The notes: generated from the letters alone by a model not told the origin. Numbered from the stretch's first letter, positions 4,769 through 11,073 are shown. The stretch: DNA of 11,073 bases from an archaeon (GCA_021786335.1 JAJYNM010000049.1:1-11073); one strand, 5' to 3'. Numbers and translations are program-made.

Positions 4769-5509
4769 ATGAGCGGGAACTTCGGGCGAGGCGGCGGGGG
4801 CTTCAAGCCGAGGACTCACGAATCGTCTAAGTTCACCACGGTCAGGCTGACCATAGCTGGGGAACACTATGAGATACTGGTCAACCCTGACTCGGCCCTA
4901 TCCTACAAGCAAGGGAGGAACGTCGAGCCTTCCGCAGTCATCGCCGTAGACGAGGTCTATTCGGACTCGCGGAAGGGGCTGAGGGCCGGCGGCGAGAAGA
5001 TGAAGCTCCACTTCGGGACCGACGACCCCGCCAAGGCTGCCCTTGAGGTACTGAAACGAGGCGAACTGAACCTCACCCAGGAGCAGAGGAAGAGGCTGAC
5101 TGAAGAAAAGAGGCGTGCGATCATAGCTGCGATTTCGAAGAACTTCGTCGATCCGAAGACGCTCCTCCCCCACCCGCCGATGAGGATAGACCAGGCCATG
5201 CTAGAGGCCAGGGTCTCGGTGGACCCGTTTCAGGACCCGAACGAACAGATGAAGGCAGTGGTCGACGCTCTTAGGGCGATACTCCCGCTGAAGTCGGAGA
5301 AGGTCAGGCTGCAGGTGAAAGTGGCAGCCCAGTACACCGGTCAGGCCATAGGGACCCTGAAGACCTTCGGCGAGATAGTCAAAGAGGACTGGCTGGCCGA
5401 CGGGACGCTCTCTGCAATAGTAGAAATACCAGCTGGCGGACAGCCCGGCCTGCTAGACCGCCTCGGCTCGACCACGAAGGGGGCCGCGCAGGTCACAGTG
5501 GTGAAATAG
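4769..5509 (+). CDS. Ribosome maturation protein SBDS/Sdo1
   Basis: This 246-residue protein has the three SBDS domains. The N-terminal FYSH-like domain (about residues 21-112) carries HYEILVNPDSAL, the middle helical domain (113-182) carries KNFVDPKTLLPHPP, and the C-terminal ferredoxin-like domain (183-246) follows. In eukaryotes SBDS works with EFL1 to release eIF6 from the large ribosomal subunit, and archaeal SBDS is expected to act at the same step with aIF6. Residues 1-20 are an unusual Gly/Arg-rich lead-in (FGRGGGGFKPR) ahead of the conserved fold. The start is ATG at 4769; no strong ribosome-binding site is seen. It lies 15 bp after psmA and 2 bp before rrp4, the usual archaeal order. 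Confidence 0.96.
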   Translation: MSGNFGRGGGGFKPRTHESSKFTTVRLTIAGEHYEILVNPDSALSYKQGRNVEPSAVIAVDEVYSDSRKGLRAGGEKMKLHFGTDDPAKAALEVLKRGELNLTQEQRKRLTEEKRRAIIAAISKNFVDPKTLLPHPPMRIDQAMLEARVSVDPFQDPNEQMKAVVDALRAILPLKSEKVRLQVKVAAQYTGQAIGTLKTFGEIVKEDWLADGTLSAIVEIPAGGQPGLLDRLGSTTKGAAQVTVVK

Positions 5510-5511
5510 AG

Positions 5512-6198
5512 ATGCCAATGATACAGAGGAAACAGGTAATCCCGGGAGACGTCGTAGCCAAGGGGAACTACCGCTACGGGAGCTACATCGAGAAGCGCGG
5601 AGAAGAGTACGTGGCCCTCCGGGTGGGGTTAGCCGAGGTTGGGAGAGACGGGATCAAGCTCAACCCATTCACCGGGCCTTATCTCCCCCGCACAGACGAC
5701 GAGGTGATTGGGAAGGTGGTAGACATCAACGGCTTCGGCTGGGTCATAGACATCAACTCGTGCTTCGACGGCTTCCTCCCGGCCTCGTTCGTCTTTGGGA
5801 GGGACTTTTCCCCTGCCACCCACGACCTTTCGAGCAAGTTCAGGGTGGGGGACATCTTGGGGGCCAGGATAGAGTCCTACGAGAGGTCCAGGGACCCGCA
5901 GCTTAGCATCAGGGGCGAAGGGTACGGGAAGATTTCGTCTGGGGAAATCGTTAAGATATCGCCAACGAAGGTCCCCAGAGTAATAGGGAGAAGAGGTACG
6001 ATGATCAACCTAATCAGCGAAAAGACTGGATGCGACATCAGGGTGGGCCAGAACGGAGTTATTGTCGTGGACGGGAGCCCTGATGGGATCGTGGAGGCTA
6101 TCAAGGCCATCCGGCTCGTAGAAGCGGAGACACACGCGCCGGACTTGATGTCCAAGGTAGAGGCAGCTCTGGGAGGGGGCGTCGTTGGCGGGAACTAA
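5512..6198 (+). CDS. rrp4: Exosome RNA-binding subunit Rrp4
   Basis: This 228-residue cap protein of the archaeal exosome recruits RNA to the Rrp41/Rrp42 ring. The N-terminal domain ([20 protein letters not shown], residues 9-28) is followed by an S1 domain (about 64-135; [20 protein letters not shown]) and a KH domain (about 147-215) whose GxxG loop is GRRG at 159-162. All three domains are complete. The ATG at 5512 is 2 bp past the SBDS stop, with GGTGA overlapping the end of sbds as its ribosome-binding site. Its 3' end overlaps rrp41 by 14 nt, implying coupled translation. Confidence 0.97.
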   Translation: MPMIQRKQVIPGDVVAKGNYRYGSYIEKRGEEYVALRVGLAEVGRDGIKLNPFTGPYLPRTDDEVIGKVVDINGFGWVIDINSCFDGFLPASFVFGRDFSPATHDLSSKFRVGDILGARIESYERSRDPQLSIRGEGYGKISSGEIVKISPTKVPRVIGRRGTMINLISEKTGCDIRVGQNGVIVVDGSPDGIVEAIKAIRLVEAETHAPDLMSKVEAALGGGVVGGN

Positions 6199-6937
6199 GA
6201 AGCTCATAGACGAGAACGGCATCAGGCTCGACGGCAGGAAGTGGAACGAGCTCAGGCCGATAAAGCTGCAGGTGGGCGTCATGAAGAACGCCGACGGGTC
6301 CGCCTACATCGAATGGGGCAAGAACAAGATTATGGCAGCGGTTTACGGGCCGAAGGAGGTCCACCCCAAGCATCAGGTGCTGCCGGACAGGGCCCTGCTC
6401 AGGTGCAGATATCACATGGCGCCGTTCTCCGTAGACGAGAGGAAGAACCCGGCACCGTCCAGGAGGGAGATTGAGATCTCGAAGGTGATCAGGGAGGCGC
6501 TGGTCTCGGCGGTGATTGTGGAAGACTATCCAAGGACGGCCATAGAAGTCTGGGTCGAGGTACTCCAGTCTGACGGGGGCTCGAGGGTCGCCGGCATCAC
6601 GGCGGCATCGTTGGCCCTGGCCGATGCAGGGATCAACATGAGGGACCTCGTCGTCGGTTGCTCCTGCGGCCTAATCGGGGAGCAGGTGGTTTCAGACCTG
6701 GACGACACCGAGGACAAGGAGGGGAACGGAGACATGCCTGTGGCCATCATGCCTAACTTAGGGCTCGTGTCCCTCCTCCAGGTGGACGGGGTGTACACCC
6801 GGGAGAACTTCCAGAAGGCGTTCGAGCTGGCCATCGAAAAGGGGAAGCAGATCTATCAGATGCAGAGGGAGGCCCTGACGACCAGGTTCTTCGGGGGCGA
6901 AGCGCAGTCGACTGAAGTTGAGGAGGCGGCCGAGTAA
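6185..6937 (+). CDS. rrp41: Exosome catalytic subunit Rrp41
   Basis: This 250-residue RNase PH-fold subunit is the active phosphorolytic 3'-5' exonuclease. It adds phosphate across RNA bonds and can tail RNA in reverse. Visible motifs are NGIRLDGRK (11-19), the RNA-binding arginines in [10 protein letters not shown] (R93/R94), the [15 protein letters not shown] phosphate-site region (128-142), and the acidic catalytic patch [17 protein letters not shown] with D177 and D183. The start is TTG at 6185 behind GGGAGGGGG. It overlaps rrp4 by 14 nt and abuts rrp42 with no gap, which should favour equal production of ring subunits. Confidence 0.97.
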   Translation: MAGTKKLIDENGIRLDGRKWNELRPIKLQVGVMKNADGSAYIEWGKNKIMAAVYGPKEVHPKHQVLPDRALLRCRYHMAPFSVDERKNPAPSRREIEISKVIREALVSAVIVEDYPRTAIEVWVEVLQSDGGSRVAGITAASLALADAGINMRDLVVGCSCGLIGEQVVSDLDDTEDKEGNGDMPVAIMPNLGLVSLLQVDGVYTRENFQKAFELAIEKGKQIYQMQREALTTRFFGGEAQSTEVEEAAE

Positions 6938-7753
6938 ATGTCGATGATGAAGAAGAACCATGTGGTAGAGTCCATCACGAAGGAACGGATGGTTCAGCTG
7001 CTGGCGAGCGGGAAGCGCCTCGATGGGAGGGCCCTCGACCAGCCCAGGAACCTGAATATCGAGACCGGGGTCATCCCGAAGGCCAACGGCTCGGCCAGGG
7101 TTACCCTCGGGAACACCCTGGTGCTGGCAGGGGTGAAGATAGCCACGGGTATCCCATTCCCTGACACGCCTGACAAGGGGATATTGATGGTAAACGCCGA
7201 GATACTCCCGATGTCCTCCCCCTACGCCGAGGCGGGGCCGCCTAGCGAAGATGCCATCGAGCTGGCAAGGGTGACTGACAGGGGGATACGCGAGTCCGAG
7301 ATGGTCGACATGACCAAGCTGGGCCTCATCCCGGGGAAGTCGGTCATCGCCGTGTTCGTGGACTGCAACATCATGAACGTAGACGGCAACCTGTTCGACG
7401 CCACCAGCTACGCCGTTGTGTCCGCCCTCAGGACCGCCAAGATGAACAGATACGTGGTCAAGGACGACAAGGCTGTAGCCACCGACGAGCTAATCCCCGT
7501 CCCGGTCGAGAGGACACCGGTGTCTGTCACCATAGCCAGGATAGGCGACAAGCTCGTGGTCGACCCCAACTCGGAAGAGGAAGCGTCGATGGACATGAGG
7601 ATTACCATCACCACGGACGACGACGGGAACATCTGCGCGAGTCAGAAGGGGGAGGCGAGCACCATCAGCGCGGAACAGGTGCTGCAGGCCGCGGACACCT
7701 CCATCAGCGTAGGCAAGGCCATAAGGGCGAAGATACTCGAGGCGACGAGTTAG
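6938..7753 (+). CDS. rrp42: Exosome non-catalytic ring subunit Rrp42
   Basis: This 271-residue RNase PH-like subunit pairs with Rrp41 in a trimer of dimers, helping bind RNA and shape the active site. It has the Rrp42 features: LASGKRLDGRALDQPRNL near residue 23, long spacing to MVNAEILPMSSPYAE, RGIRESEMVDM, and IMNVDGNLFDATSYAVVSAL. It lacks the acidic catalytic cluster seen in Rrp41, as expected. The ATG at 6938 follows the rrp41 stop directly; MSMM gives two further in-frame ATGs close by. Its TAG stop overlaps the GTG of rpl37ae by one base. Confidence 0.97.
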   Translation: MSMMKKNHVVESITKERMVQLLASGKRLDGRALDQPRNLNIETGVIPKANGSARVTLGNTLVLAGVKIATGIPFPDTPDKGILMVNAEILPMSSPYAEAGPPSEDAIELARVTDRGIRESEMVDMTKLGLIPGKSVIAVFVDCNIMNVDGNLFDATSYAVVSALRTAKMNRYVVKDDKAVATDELIPVPVERTPVSVTIARIGDKLVVDPNSEEEASMDMRITITTDDDGNICASQKGEASTISAEQVLQAADTSISVGKAIRAKILEATS

Positions 7754-7977
7754 TGCCGAAGGCGAAGGAGAACATCAGGGGGCTCGGAGCGAAATACGGC
7801 GGCACCCTCAGGAAGAGGTACGCCAGGGTCTTCAGGACATTGAAGCAGACCAGGTCGTGCCCGTCTTGCGCTAGCAAAAAGCTCAGCCGTACTTCTTCAG
7901 GCATCTGGAAGTGCAAGTCCTGTGGCTACACCGTTGCCGGAGGGGCCTTTGACCTCGCCCAGGCGAAGTCAAGATAG
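7753..7977 (+). CDS. rpl37ae: Large-subunit ribosomal protein eL43 (L37Ae)
   Basis: This 74-residue basic protein of the archaeal/eukaryotic large ribosomal subunit has a zinc ribbon: C36-P-S-C39 and C54-K-S-C57, with SSGIWKCKSCGYTVAGGAF after the first pair. The N-terminus (RGLGAKYGGTLRKRYARV) is the rRNA-binding part. GTG at 7753 shares its G with the rrp42 TAG stop. The gene normally follows rrp42 in archaeal exosome operons. In many archaea the next gene is rpoP; here pcc1 follows and overlaps instead. Confidence 0.96.
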   Translation: MPKAKENIRGLGAKYGGTLRKRYARVFRTLKQTRSCPSCASKKLSRTSSGIWKCKSCGYTVAGGAFDLAQAKSR

Positions 7978-8188
7978 CCCCATCGAATCCGTCAGACTCA
8001 CAGTCACGTTCCGTGCGGACAGACAGACGGCCGCGAAGATAGCCGAGAAGCTCCCATCCGCCGTGGTACGTGGGGGGAGGTGCGTCATGAGCATCGAAGG
8101 GAACAGCCCTGGAGAGATTGCCGAGAAGGCGAAGGCGTTGCTGGAGCAAGTGAGGTCCGTCGAGTCAGGCTTGAAAGGATTTAAGTAG
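7949..8188 (+). CDS. pcc1: KEOPS complex subunit Pcc1
   Basis: This 79-residue protein dimerises and binds Kae1 in the KEOPS complex, which makes the t6A modification at A37 of ANN-decoding tRNAs. The core VRLTVTFRADRQTAAKIAEKL and the closing helix EIAEKAKALLEQVRSV match the small Pcc1 alpha/beta fold. I chose TTG at 7949 because GGAGG at 7939-7943 lies 5 nt upstream. A GTG at 7922 in the same frame would overlap rpl37ae by 56 nt and add nine residues. Even the shorter form overlaps rpl37ae by 29 nt. KEOPS also acts on tRNA-Lys(UUU), whose gene is at the left edge. Confidence 0.85.
   Translation: MTSPRRSQDSPIESVRLTVTFRADRQTAAKIAEKLPSAVVRGGRCVMSIEGNSPGEIAEKAKALLEQVRSVESGLKGFK
8179..8188 (+). 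promoter_or_regulatory. Internal TATA box inside the end of pcc1
   Basis: GATTTAAGTA, within the last pcc1 codons, is centred about 29 nt before the TTG of prefoldin beta. No clear ribosome-binding site precedes that TTG, so leaderless transcription from here would explain the start and uncouple pfdB and the DHH gene from the upstream operon. Confidence 0.5.
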
Positions 8189-8212
8189 AGACCGGACCCG
8201 CTGTTCCGAAAG

Positions 8213-8596
8213 TTGAGTCAACCAGAACTTCCACCTCTCCTCAGAGAGCAGCTCGCGAGGTACGACCAGGCGCAGCAGAATCTGCAGGCGGTGCTAGCCC
8301 AGAAGCAGCAGGTGGAGCTCGAGCTCAGCGAGACGGACAAGGCGCTGGAGGAGCTCGGAAAGGCAACAGACTCGGAACCGGTGTACAAATTCGCCGGGAA
8401 CCTGCTGATCAAGACCAAAAAGGAAGACGTGACGAAGGAGCTCATAGAGAAGAAGGAGTTGGCCAACACCAGGAAGATGGTCCTCGCGAAGCAAGAGTCG
8501 AGGTTCAGGGAGAGCCTCAAAGACCTCCAGGTCAAGATAGACGAGTCCATGAAGACGAGGCCGTCGCAGACGCAGCAGCCCCCTGGGGACGCATAG
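8213..8596 (+). CDS. pfdB: Prefoldin beta subunit
   Basis: This 127-residue subunit of the hexameric prefoldin chaperone captures unfolded proteins and passes them to the thermosome. It has two long coiled-coil helices (about residues 6-50 and 72-112, rich in Gln, Leu, Lys and Glu) joined by the beta-hairpin segment PVYKFAGNLLIKTKKEDV, the standard beta-prefoldin pattern. The Thr/Gln/Pro tail after residue 113 is flexible. The start is TTG at 8213. The gene lies 24 bp after pcc1 and 13 bp before the DHH gene; pcc1-pfdB-DHH order is common in archaea. Confidence 0.93.
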   Translation: MSQPELPPLLREQLARYDQAQQNLQAVLAQKQQVELELSETDKALEELGKATDSEPVYKFAGNLLIKTKKEDVTKELIEKKELANTRKMVLAKQESRFRESLKDLQVKIDESMKTRPSQTQQPPGDA

Positions 8597-8609
8597 ACCG
8601 TGGCGACCC

Positions 8610-9614
8610 TTGGCCCTTGAATCGAAACCAGAGGAATTCCCTTTCATAGAGCCCTCTGCCCTCAGGAGAGCCGTCGTCGTGTGCCACAGGAACGCTGACG
8701 CCGACGCTTACCTCTCCGCCTACGCCCTCTCCAGACTCATCGAGTCCCTGGCCCCCAGGTGCCACGTCTCCATTGCAACGCCGGGAGGGATGACGACGCT
8801 CACACAGAGGCTGAGCTCTCGATTCCCTCATGACATCGCCGACGAGAGTGTGGGAGGGTACGACCTATATGTGGCGGTGGACGTGGGGGACGAGGAACTC
8901 CTCAACGAGTGGAGGGGGAAGCTGATGGAGAGCAAGGGGGTGAAGGTCTTGGTGGACCACCACCCGCGAAGGGATGGAGGCCTGTACGACCACTCTGTGG
9001 TCAATGAGGGCGCGACTTCGGCTGCCGAGGTGGTCTACGGGATCTTTGAGCGCCTGAATGCTACCCCGGACCCTCAGACGGCTCAGGCACTCCTCGATGC
9101 TATCCTCTTCGACTCTTCCCACCTCGCGATCGCGGGACGCTCCGGCCTCCAGGCGGCGGTCAGGCTGATGGACGCAGGGGCTGACATCGCCCAGGCCCGG
9201 CGGGAGCTCCGCAGCGAGCCGGACTACGGCGAGGTCATTGCGAAGCTGAAGGGGGCCCAGAGACTCTCGATATTCAAGGCAGGGGAGTGGGTGGTAGCGA
9301 CCAGCCACATCGGCTCGTTCCAGGCCCACGTCGCGAGGTCCATGGTCTACCTCGGGGCAGACCTGGCCATGGTGAGCGGTGAGACGGACGGGGAGACGAG
9401 GGTCAGCCTCAGGTCAACCCAGAGGTTCCAGGAGTCTACCATGGTGAAGCTTGGGTCTCAGGTCGCAGAGGAGATGGCGAGGAGGCTCGGTGGCCACGGC
9501 GGTGGGCACGCCACCGCAGCTTCTTTCTCCGCCCCCGCAGGGGAAGAGGAGACGGTGCAGGCGACTATGAAGCTGTTCGGAGAGCTCATCGGAGAGCTGA
9601 AGAAGCTGGACTAG
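8610..9614 (+). CDS. DHH/DHHA1 phosphoesterase (RecJ/NrnA-like)
   Basis: This 334-residue metal-dependent phosphoesterase has a DHH domain in the first half: motif I HRNADADAY (H26, D30, D32), motif II VAVDVGD (D91), motif III VDHHPRRDG (DHH at 116-118) and motif IV ILFDSSH (D168). A C-terminal DHHA1 domain carries the substrate loop GGHGGGHATAASF (294-306). Relatives degrade short oligonucleotides (nanoRNase), cyclic dinucleotide products, or single-stranded DNA/RNA. The size fits the NrnA-like or small archaeal RecJ-like forms, but sequence alone does not fix the substrate. It follows an RNA-decay operon, where clearing nanoRNA left by the exosome would make sense. The start is TTG at 8610, and the stop shares CTAG with the convergent IDI-like gene. 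Confidence 0.93.
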   Translation: MALESKPEEFPFIEPSALRRAVVVCHRNADADAYLSAYALSRLIESLAPRCHVSIATPGGMTTLTQRLSSRFPHDIADESVGGYDLYVAVDVGDEELLNEWRGKLMESKGVKVLVDHHPRRDGGLYDHSVVNEGATSAAEVVYGIFERLNATPDPQTAQALLDAILFDSSHLAIAGRSGLQAAVRLMDAGADIAQARRELRSEPDYGEVIAKLKGAQRLSIFKAGEWVVATSHIGSFQAHVARSMVYLGADLAMVSGETDGETRVSLRSTQRFQESTMVKLGSQVAEEMARRLGGHGGGHATAASFSAPAGEEETVQATMKLFGELIGELKKLD

Positions 9615-10147
9615 GTGTACCTCGATGAGGCCACGCTCTTCAGGAAGCCCTCGAAAGAGAGCTTGAACCACGGCGTGTATGAGCCCGGGTTCGCCGCCAG
9701 ATCCTTCGCCACTTCGGCCACGCTCGCCCATCTTATCGAGGACATCTCGTCGCTGTTTGGGGTGATCGCCCCGTCGAAGTCTCCGACAAGTACCCGGCAG
9801 AACTCGTTCTCTGCGTTCTCCCCCTGCGGTGCGAAGTAGACGAAGGAGTAGACGTCCTCAAGCTCTCCTACCTTTGCGCCAAGCTCTTCATTCGCCCTGC
9901 GCGCGGCGGCCTGCTGGTAGGTCTCCCCGGGGTAGACATGGCTCGTGAAGGAGACGTCCCAGGCGCCCGGCCAGAGCAGCTTCTTCCGGCTGCGCTGCTG
10001 GAGCAGCATCTTGCCTCCATGGAAGATGAGGGCGGTGTAGGCCCTGTGGCGCTTCCCTTTTCCTGCGTGACAGTTTTCGCGAGTGTCCGTCCCTATCTCC
10101 CTGTCGTTATCGTCCACGAGTATGAGTATCTCTTGCTTGCCCAACAC
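9611..10147 (-). CDS. Type 1 isopentenyl-diphosphate isomerase-like NUDIX protein
   Basis: The 178-residue protein matches type 1 IDI, which converts IPP to DMAPP for archaeal lipid synthesis. The metal ligands are H27, H34 (HAGKGKRHRAY), H70 (SHVYPGE), E113 and E115 (AENEF), plus E87/E88 in RRANEELG. Y104 and W140 also match. The catalytic Cys (C67 of the E. coli enzyme, in VCGH) is Thr68 here, in FTSH. It may therefore be a variant IDI or a NUDIX hydrolase of another substrate. I chose GTG at 10147 because minus-strand CTTATCTA lies 26 nt upstream. The TTG at 10180 would place that promoter inside the gene; TTG at 10144 is another option. It is convergent with the DHH gene by 4 bp and divergent from the riboflavin kinase. 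Confidence 0.85.
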   Translation of the reverse strand: MLGKQEILILVDDNDREIGTDTRENCHAGKGKRHRAYTALIFHGGKMLLQQRSRKKLLWPGAWDVSFTSHVYPGETYQQAAARRANEELGAKVGELEDVYSFVYFAPQGENAENEFCRVLVGDFDGAITPNSDEMSSIRWASVAEVAKDLAANPGSYTPWFKLSFEGFLKSVASSRYT

Positions 10148-10168
10148 CTCCCGTGGGCTGGCGGTTTC

Positions 10169-10176
10169 TAGATAAG
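10169..10176 (-). promoter_or_regulatory. TATA box of the IDI-like gene
   Basis: The minus strand reads CTTATCTA, centred about 26 nt ahead of the GTG at 10147, the spacing for leaderless transcription. It lies within the longer open frame starting at 10180 and so argues for the shorter protein. Confidence 0.5.
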
Positions 10177-10185
10177 CCAATCGGA

Positions 10186-10195
10186 CTTTTTATCT
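10186..10195 (+). promoter_or_regulatory. TATA box of the plus-strand riboflavin kinase
   Basis: ACTTTTTATC is centred about 27 nt before the ATG at 10217, again fitting a leaderless message. Together with the IDI-like box about 18 bp away, it forms a compact back-to-back promoter pair in 69 bp. Confidence 0.55.
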
Positions 10196-10216
10196 CGGCG
10201 GCATCGGGGGCCGCTC

Positions 10217-10639
10217 ATGCGCCTCTCGGTGGCAGGCACCGTGTTCAGCGGGATGGGGAAGGGGAAGTACTACGTGGGCCACCCCGAGTACCAGAGGCGA
10301 TTCAGGGAGCGGCTGGGGTACCTCCCCTACCCCGGCACCCTCAACGTGAAGCTCGACGACAGAGAAGTGATACGGAGGCTCGGGGAGGTCAGGTCCGCTG
10401 ACGGGTTGAAGATAGAGGGGTTCACCATGGGCGGCGAGGCGTTCAGTTCGCTGACAAGCTTCGAAGGGGAACTGAGGGGGGAGAAGGTCACCCTTCTCTT
10501 CATCGACGTCACCTACTATAACGAGACGGTTGCCGAGCTCATCTCCCCGACCTACCTCCGGGGCAAGCTCGGTCTGAAGGACGGCGACCCGGTTACCTTC
10601 AGCGTCGACGTGCCCAGCCGTCCCCAAGGTAGACCATGA
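10217..10639 (+). CDS. CTP-dependent riboflavin kinase family protein, copy 1
   Basis: This 140-residue cradle-loop barrel protein would make FMN from riboflavin using CTP. Family motifs are FSGMGKGKYYV (10-20, nucleotide loop), PYPGTLNV (37-44, in which Thr41 and Asn43 match the Mg-binding pair of the Methanocaldococcus enzyme MJ0056), and ELISPTYLRGKLGLKDGD (107-124). The mid-section is unusual: FSSLTSFEGEL replaces the more typical (F/Y)GGVK-type strand, and VTYYNET replaces the TH(Y/H)-type segment. Start is ATG at 10217. Its last 41 bp overlap the 3' end of the second copy on the other strand. It stands alone, without an HTH domain. Confidence 0.88.
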   Translation: MRLSVAGTVFSGMGKGKYYVGHPEYQRRFRERLGYLPYPGTLNVKLDDREVIRRLGEVRSADGLKIEGFTMGGEAFSSLTSFEGELRGEKVTLLFIDVTYYNETVAELISPTYLRGKLGLKDGDPVTFSVDVPSRPQGRP

Positions 10640-11072
10640 CGGCGCACTCGTCCCCGTCCTCCAGGCCGAGAGACCGCCTGAGGTTGATCGGAGAGATCAC
10701 CTCAAGGACGGAACTGTCATGGTGCGTCCTTTCTATGGCGAGGACAGCCCCTGGATGTCTCCCTGCCACCTTGGCCCTGAAGCACTTCACGCCTCCATAG
10801 GACCTCGTCCCGTCGGTGAAGCCGGGGATCTCAATACCCTTCAGCAGCTCGAGGCGCCGGCGCTGCCCTACCATCGCCTCGCTGGTAAGGCGGAGGTTGA
10901 GAGTCCCAGGGTATGGCTCGAAACCGAGGGCCCTGGCGAAGCCGCCGGCGTACCCTTTCAGCGAGAGGTAGTAAGCCCCCTCCTTCAGCCCTGTGAACAC
11001 GGCTCCGCGGAACTGCATTGTGTCCCTCCCCCTCTCCAGGTTTGCACCCACGTCGGCCAGAAAGGTCTCCAC
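10599..11072 (-). CDS. CTP-dependent riboflavin kinase family protein, copy 2, possibly an HTH fusion cut by the window edge
   Basis: The frame is open to the right edge, giving at least 157 residues. The kinase domain begins at about residue 20 (QFRGAVFTGLKEGAYYL), with PYPGTLNLRL (54-62), IPGFTDGTRSYGGVKCF (82-98), ERTHHDSSVLEVISP (114-128) and LRRSLGLEDGD (131-141). This is closer to the usual archaeal pattern than copy 1, though the second glycine of the nucleotide loop is Lys (GLKEG). Many archaeal versions carry an N-terminal winged-helix domain, and residues 1-18 (ETFLADVGANLERGRD) look like its linker, so the gene may continue outside. Alternatively it starts at ATG 11018 behind GGGGGAGGG as a 139-residue stand-alone enzyme. 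Confidence 0.88.
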   Translation of the reverse strand: METFLADVGANLERGRDTMQFRGAVFTGLKEGAYYLSLKGYAGGFARALGFEPYPGTLNLRLTSEAMVGQRRRLELLKGIEIPGFTDGTRSYGGVKCFRAKVAGRHPGAVLAIERTHHDSSVLEVISPINLRRSLGLEDGDECAVMVYLGDGWARRR

Positions 11073-11073
11073 G

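Noticed and set aside
9611..10180. TTG start at 10180 for the IDI-like gene
   Set aside because: The best TATA box for this strand (10176-10169) would fall within the coding sequence. The added residues do not match the family.
1..11073. CRISPR arrays, insertion sequences, integrases, phage or toxin-antitoxin genes
   Set aside because: No regularly spaced repeats, terminal inverted repeats or recognisable transposase or integrase motifs were seen. The gene content is housekeeping, with a few unknowns.

Overview
The window looks like the chromosome of an archaeon of the TACK group, most likely a Thaumarchaeota/Nitrososphaeria-like lineage. It is GC-rich, at roughly 60% by eye. The archaeal assignment is firm. 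It rests on a 20S proteasome alpha subunit, SBDS, the Rrp4/Rrp41/Rrp42 exosome core, eL43, Pcc1, prefoldin beta, CTP-dependent riboflavin kinases, a tRNA with bulge-helix-bulge introns, TATA boxes 26-28 nt ahead of several start codons, and many TTG/GTG starts. The finer placement is an inference from tRNA introns at unusual positions and a DUF6659-like protein.

Left part (1-3900, almost all minus strand). A tRNA-Lys(UUU) gene is cut by the left edge and carries two tiny introns, one in the D-loop and one in the variable loop. Going right come endonuclease IV, a small membrane-anchored Pro/Ala-rich protein with a basic tail, and a DoxX-like membrane protein. A 256-nt gap follows. Next are a plus-strand DUF6659-like gene, a 59-codon leaderless minus gene, and a two-gene minus unit of a class I glutamine amidotransferase followed by an intact JAMM metalloprotease.

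Centre (4007-9614, plus strand). This is a nine-gene, nearly gapless run: psmA, sbds, rrp4, rrp41, rrp42, rpl37ae, pcc1, pfdB and a DHH phosphoesterase. It is the archaeal exosome/proteasome superoperon, joining protein degradation, ribosome maturation, RNA degradation, tRNA modification (KEOPS) and chaperone function. Neighbouring genes overlap or lie within 25 nt. A TATA box inside the end of pcc1 suggests a second promoter for pfdB and the DHH gene. rpoP, which in many archaea sits beside rpl37ae, is not here.

Right part (9611-11073). A type 1 isopentenyl-diphosphate isomerase-like NUDIX protein keeps its metal ligands but has Thr in place of the catalytic Cys. It is divergent from a CTP-dependent riboflavin kinase. 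That kinase runs tail-to-tail, with a 41-bp overlap, into a second kinase-family gene that reaches the right edge.

The most notable points are the doubly interrupted tRNA with a textbook splice motif in its variable loop, the Cys-less IDI, the overlapping riboflavin-kinase paralogues, and the JAMM protease next to the proteasome gene. I found no CRISPR array, insertion sequence, integrase or phage gene.
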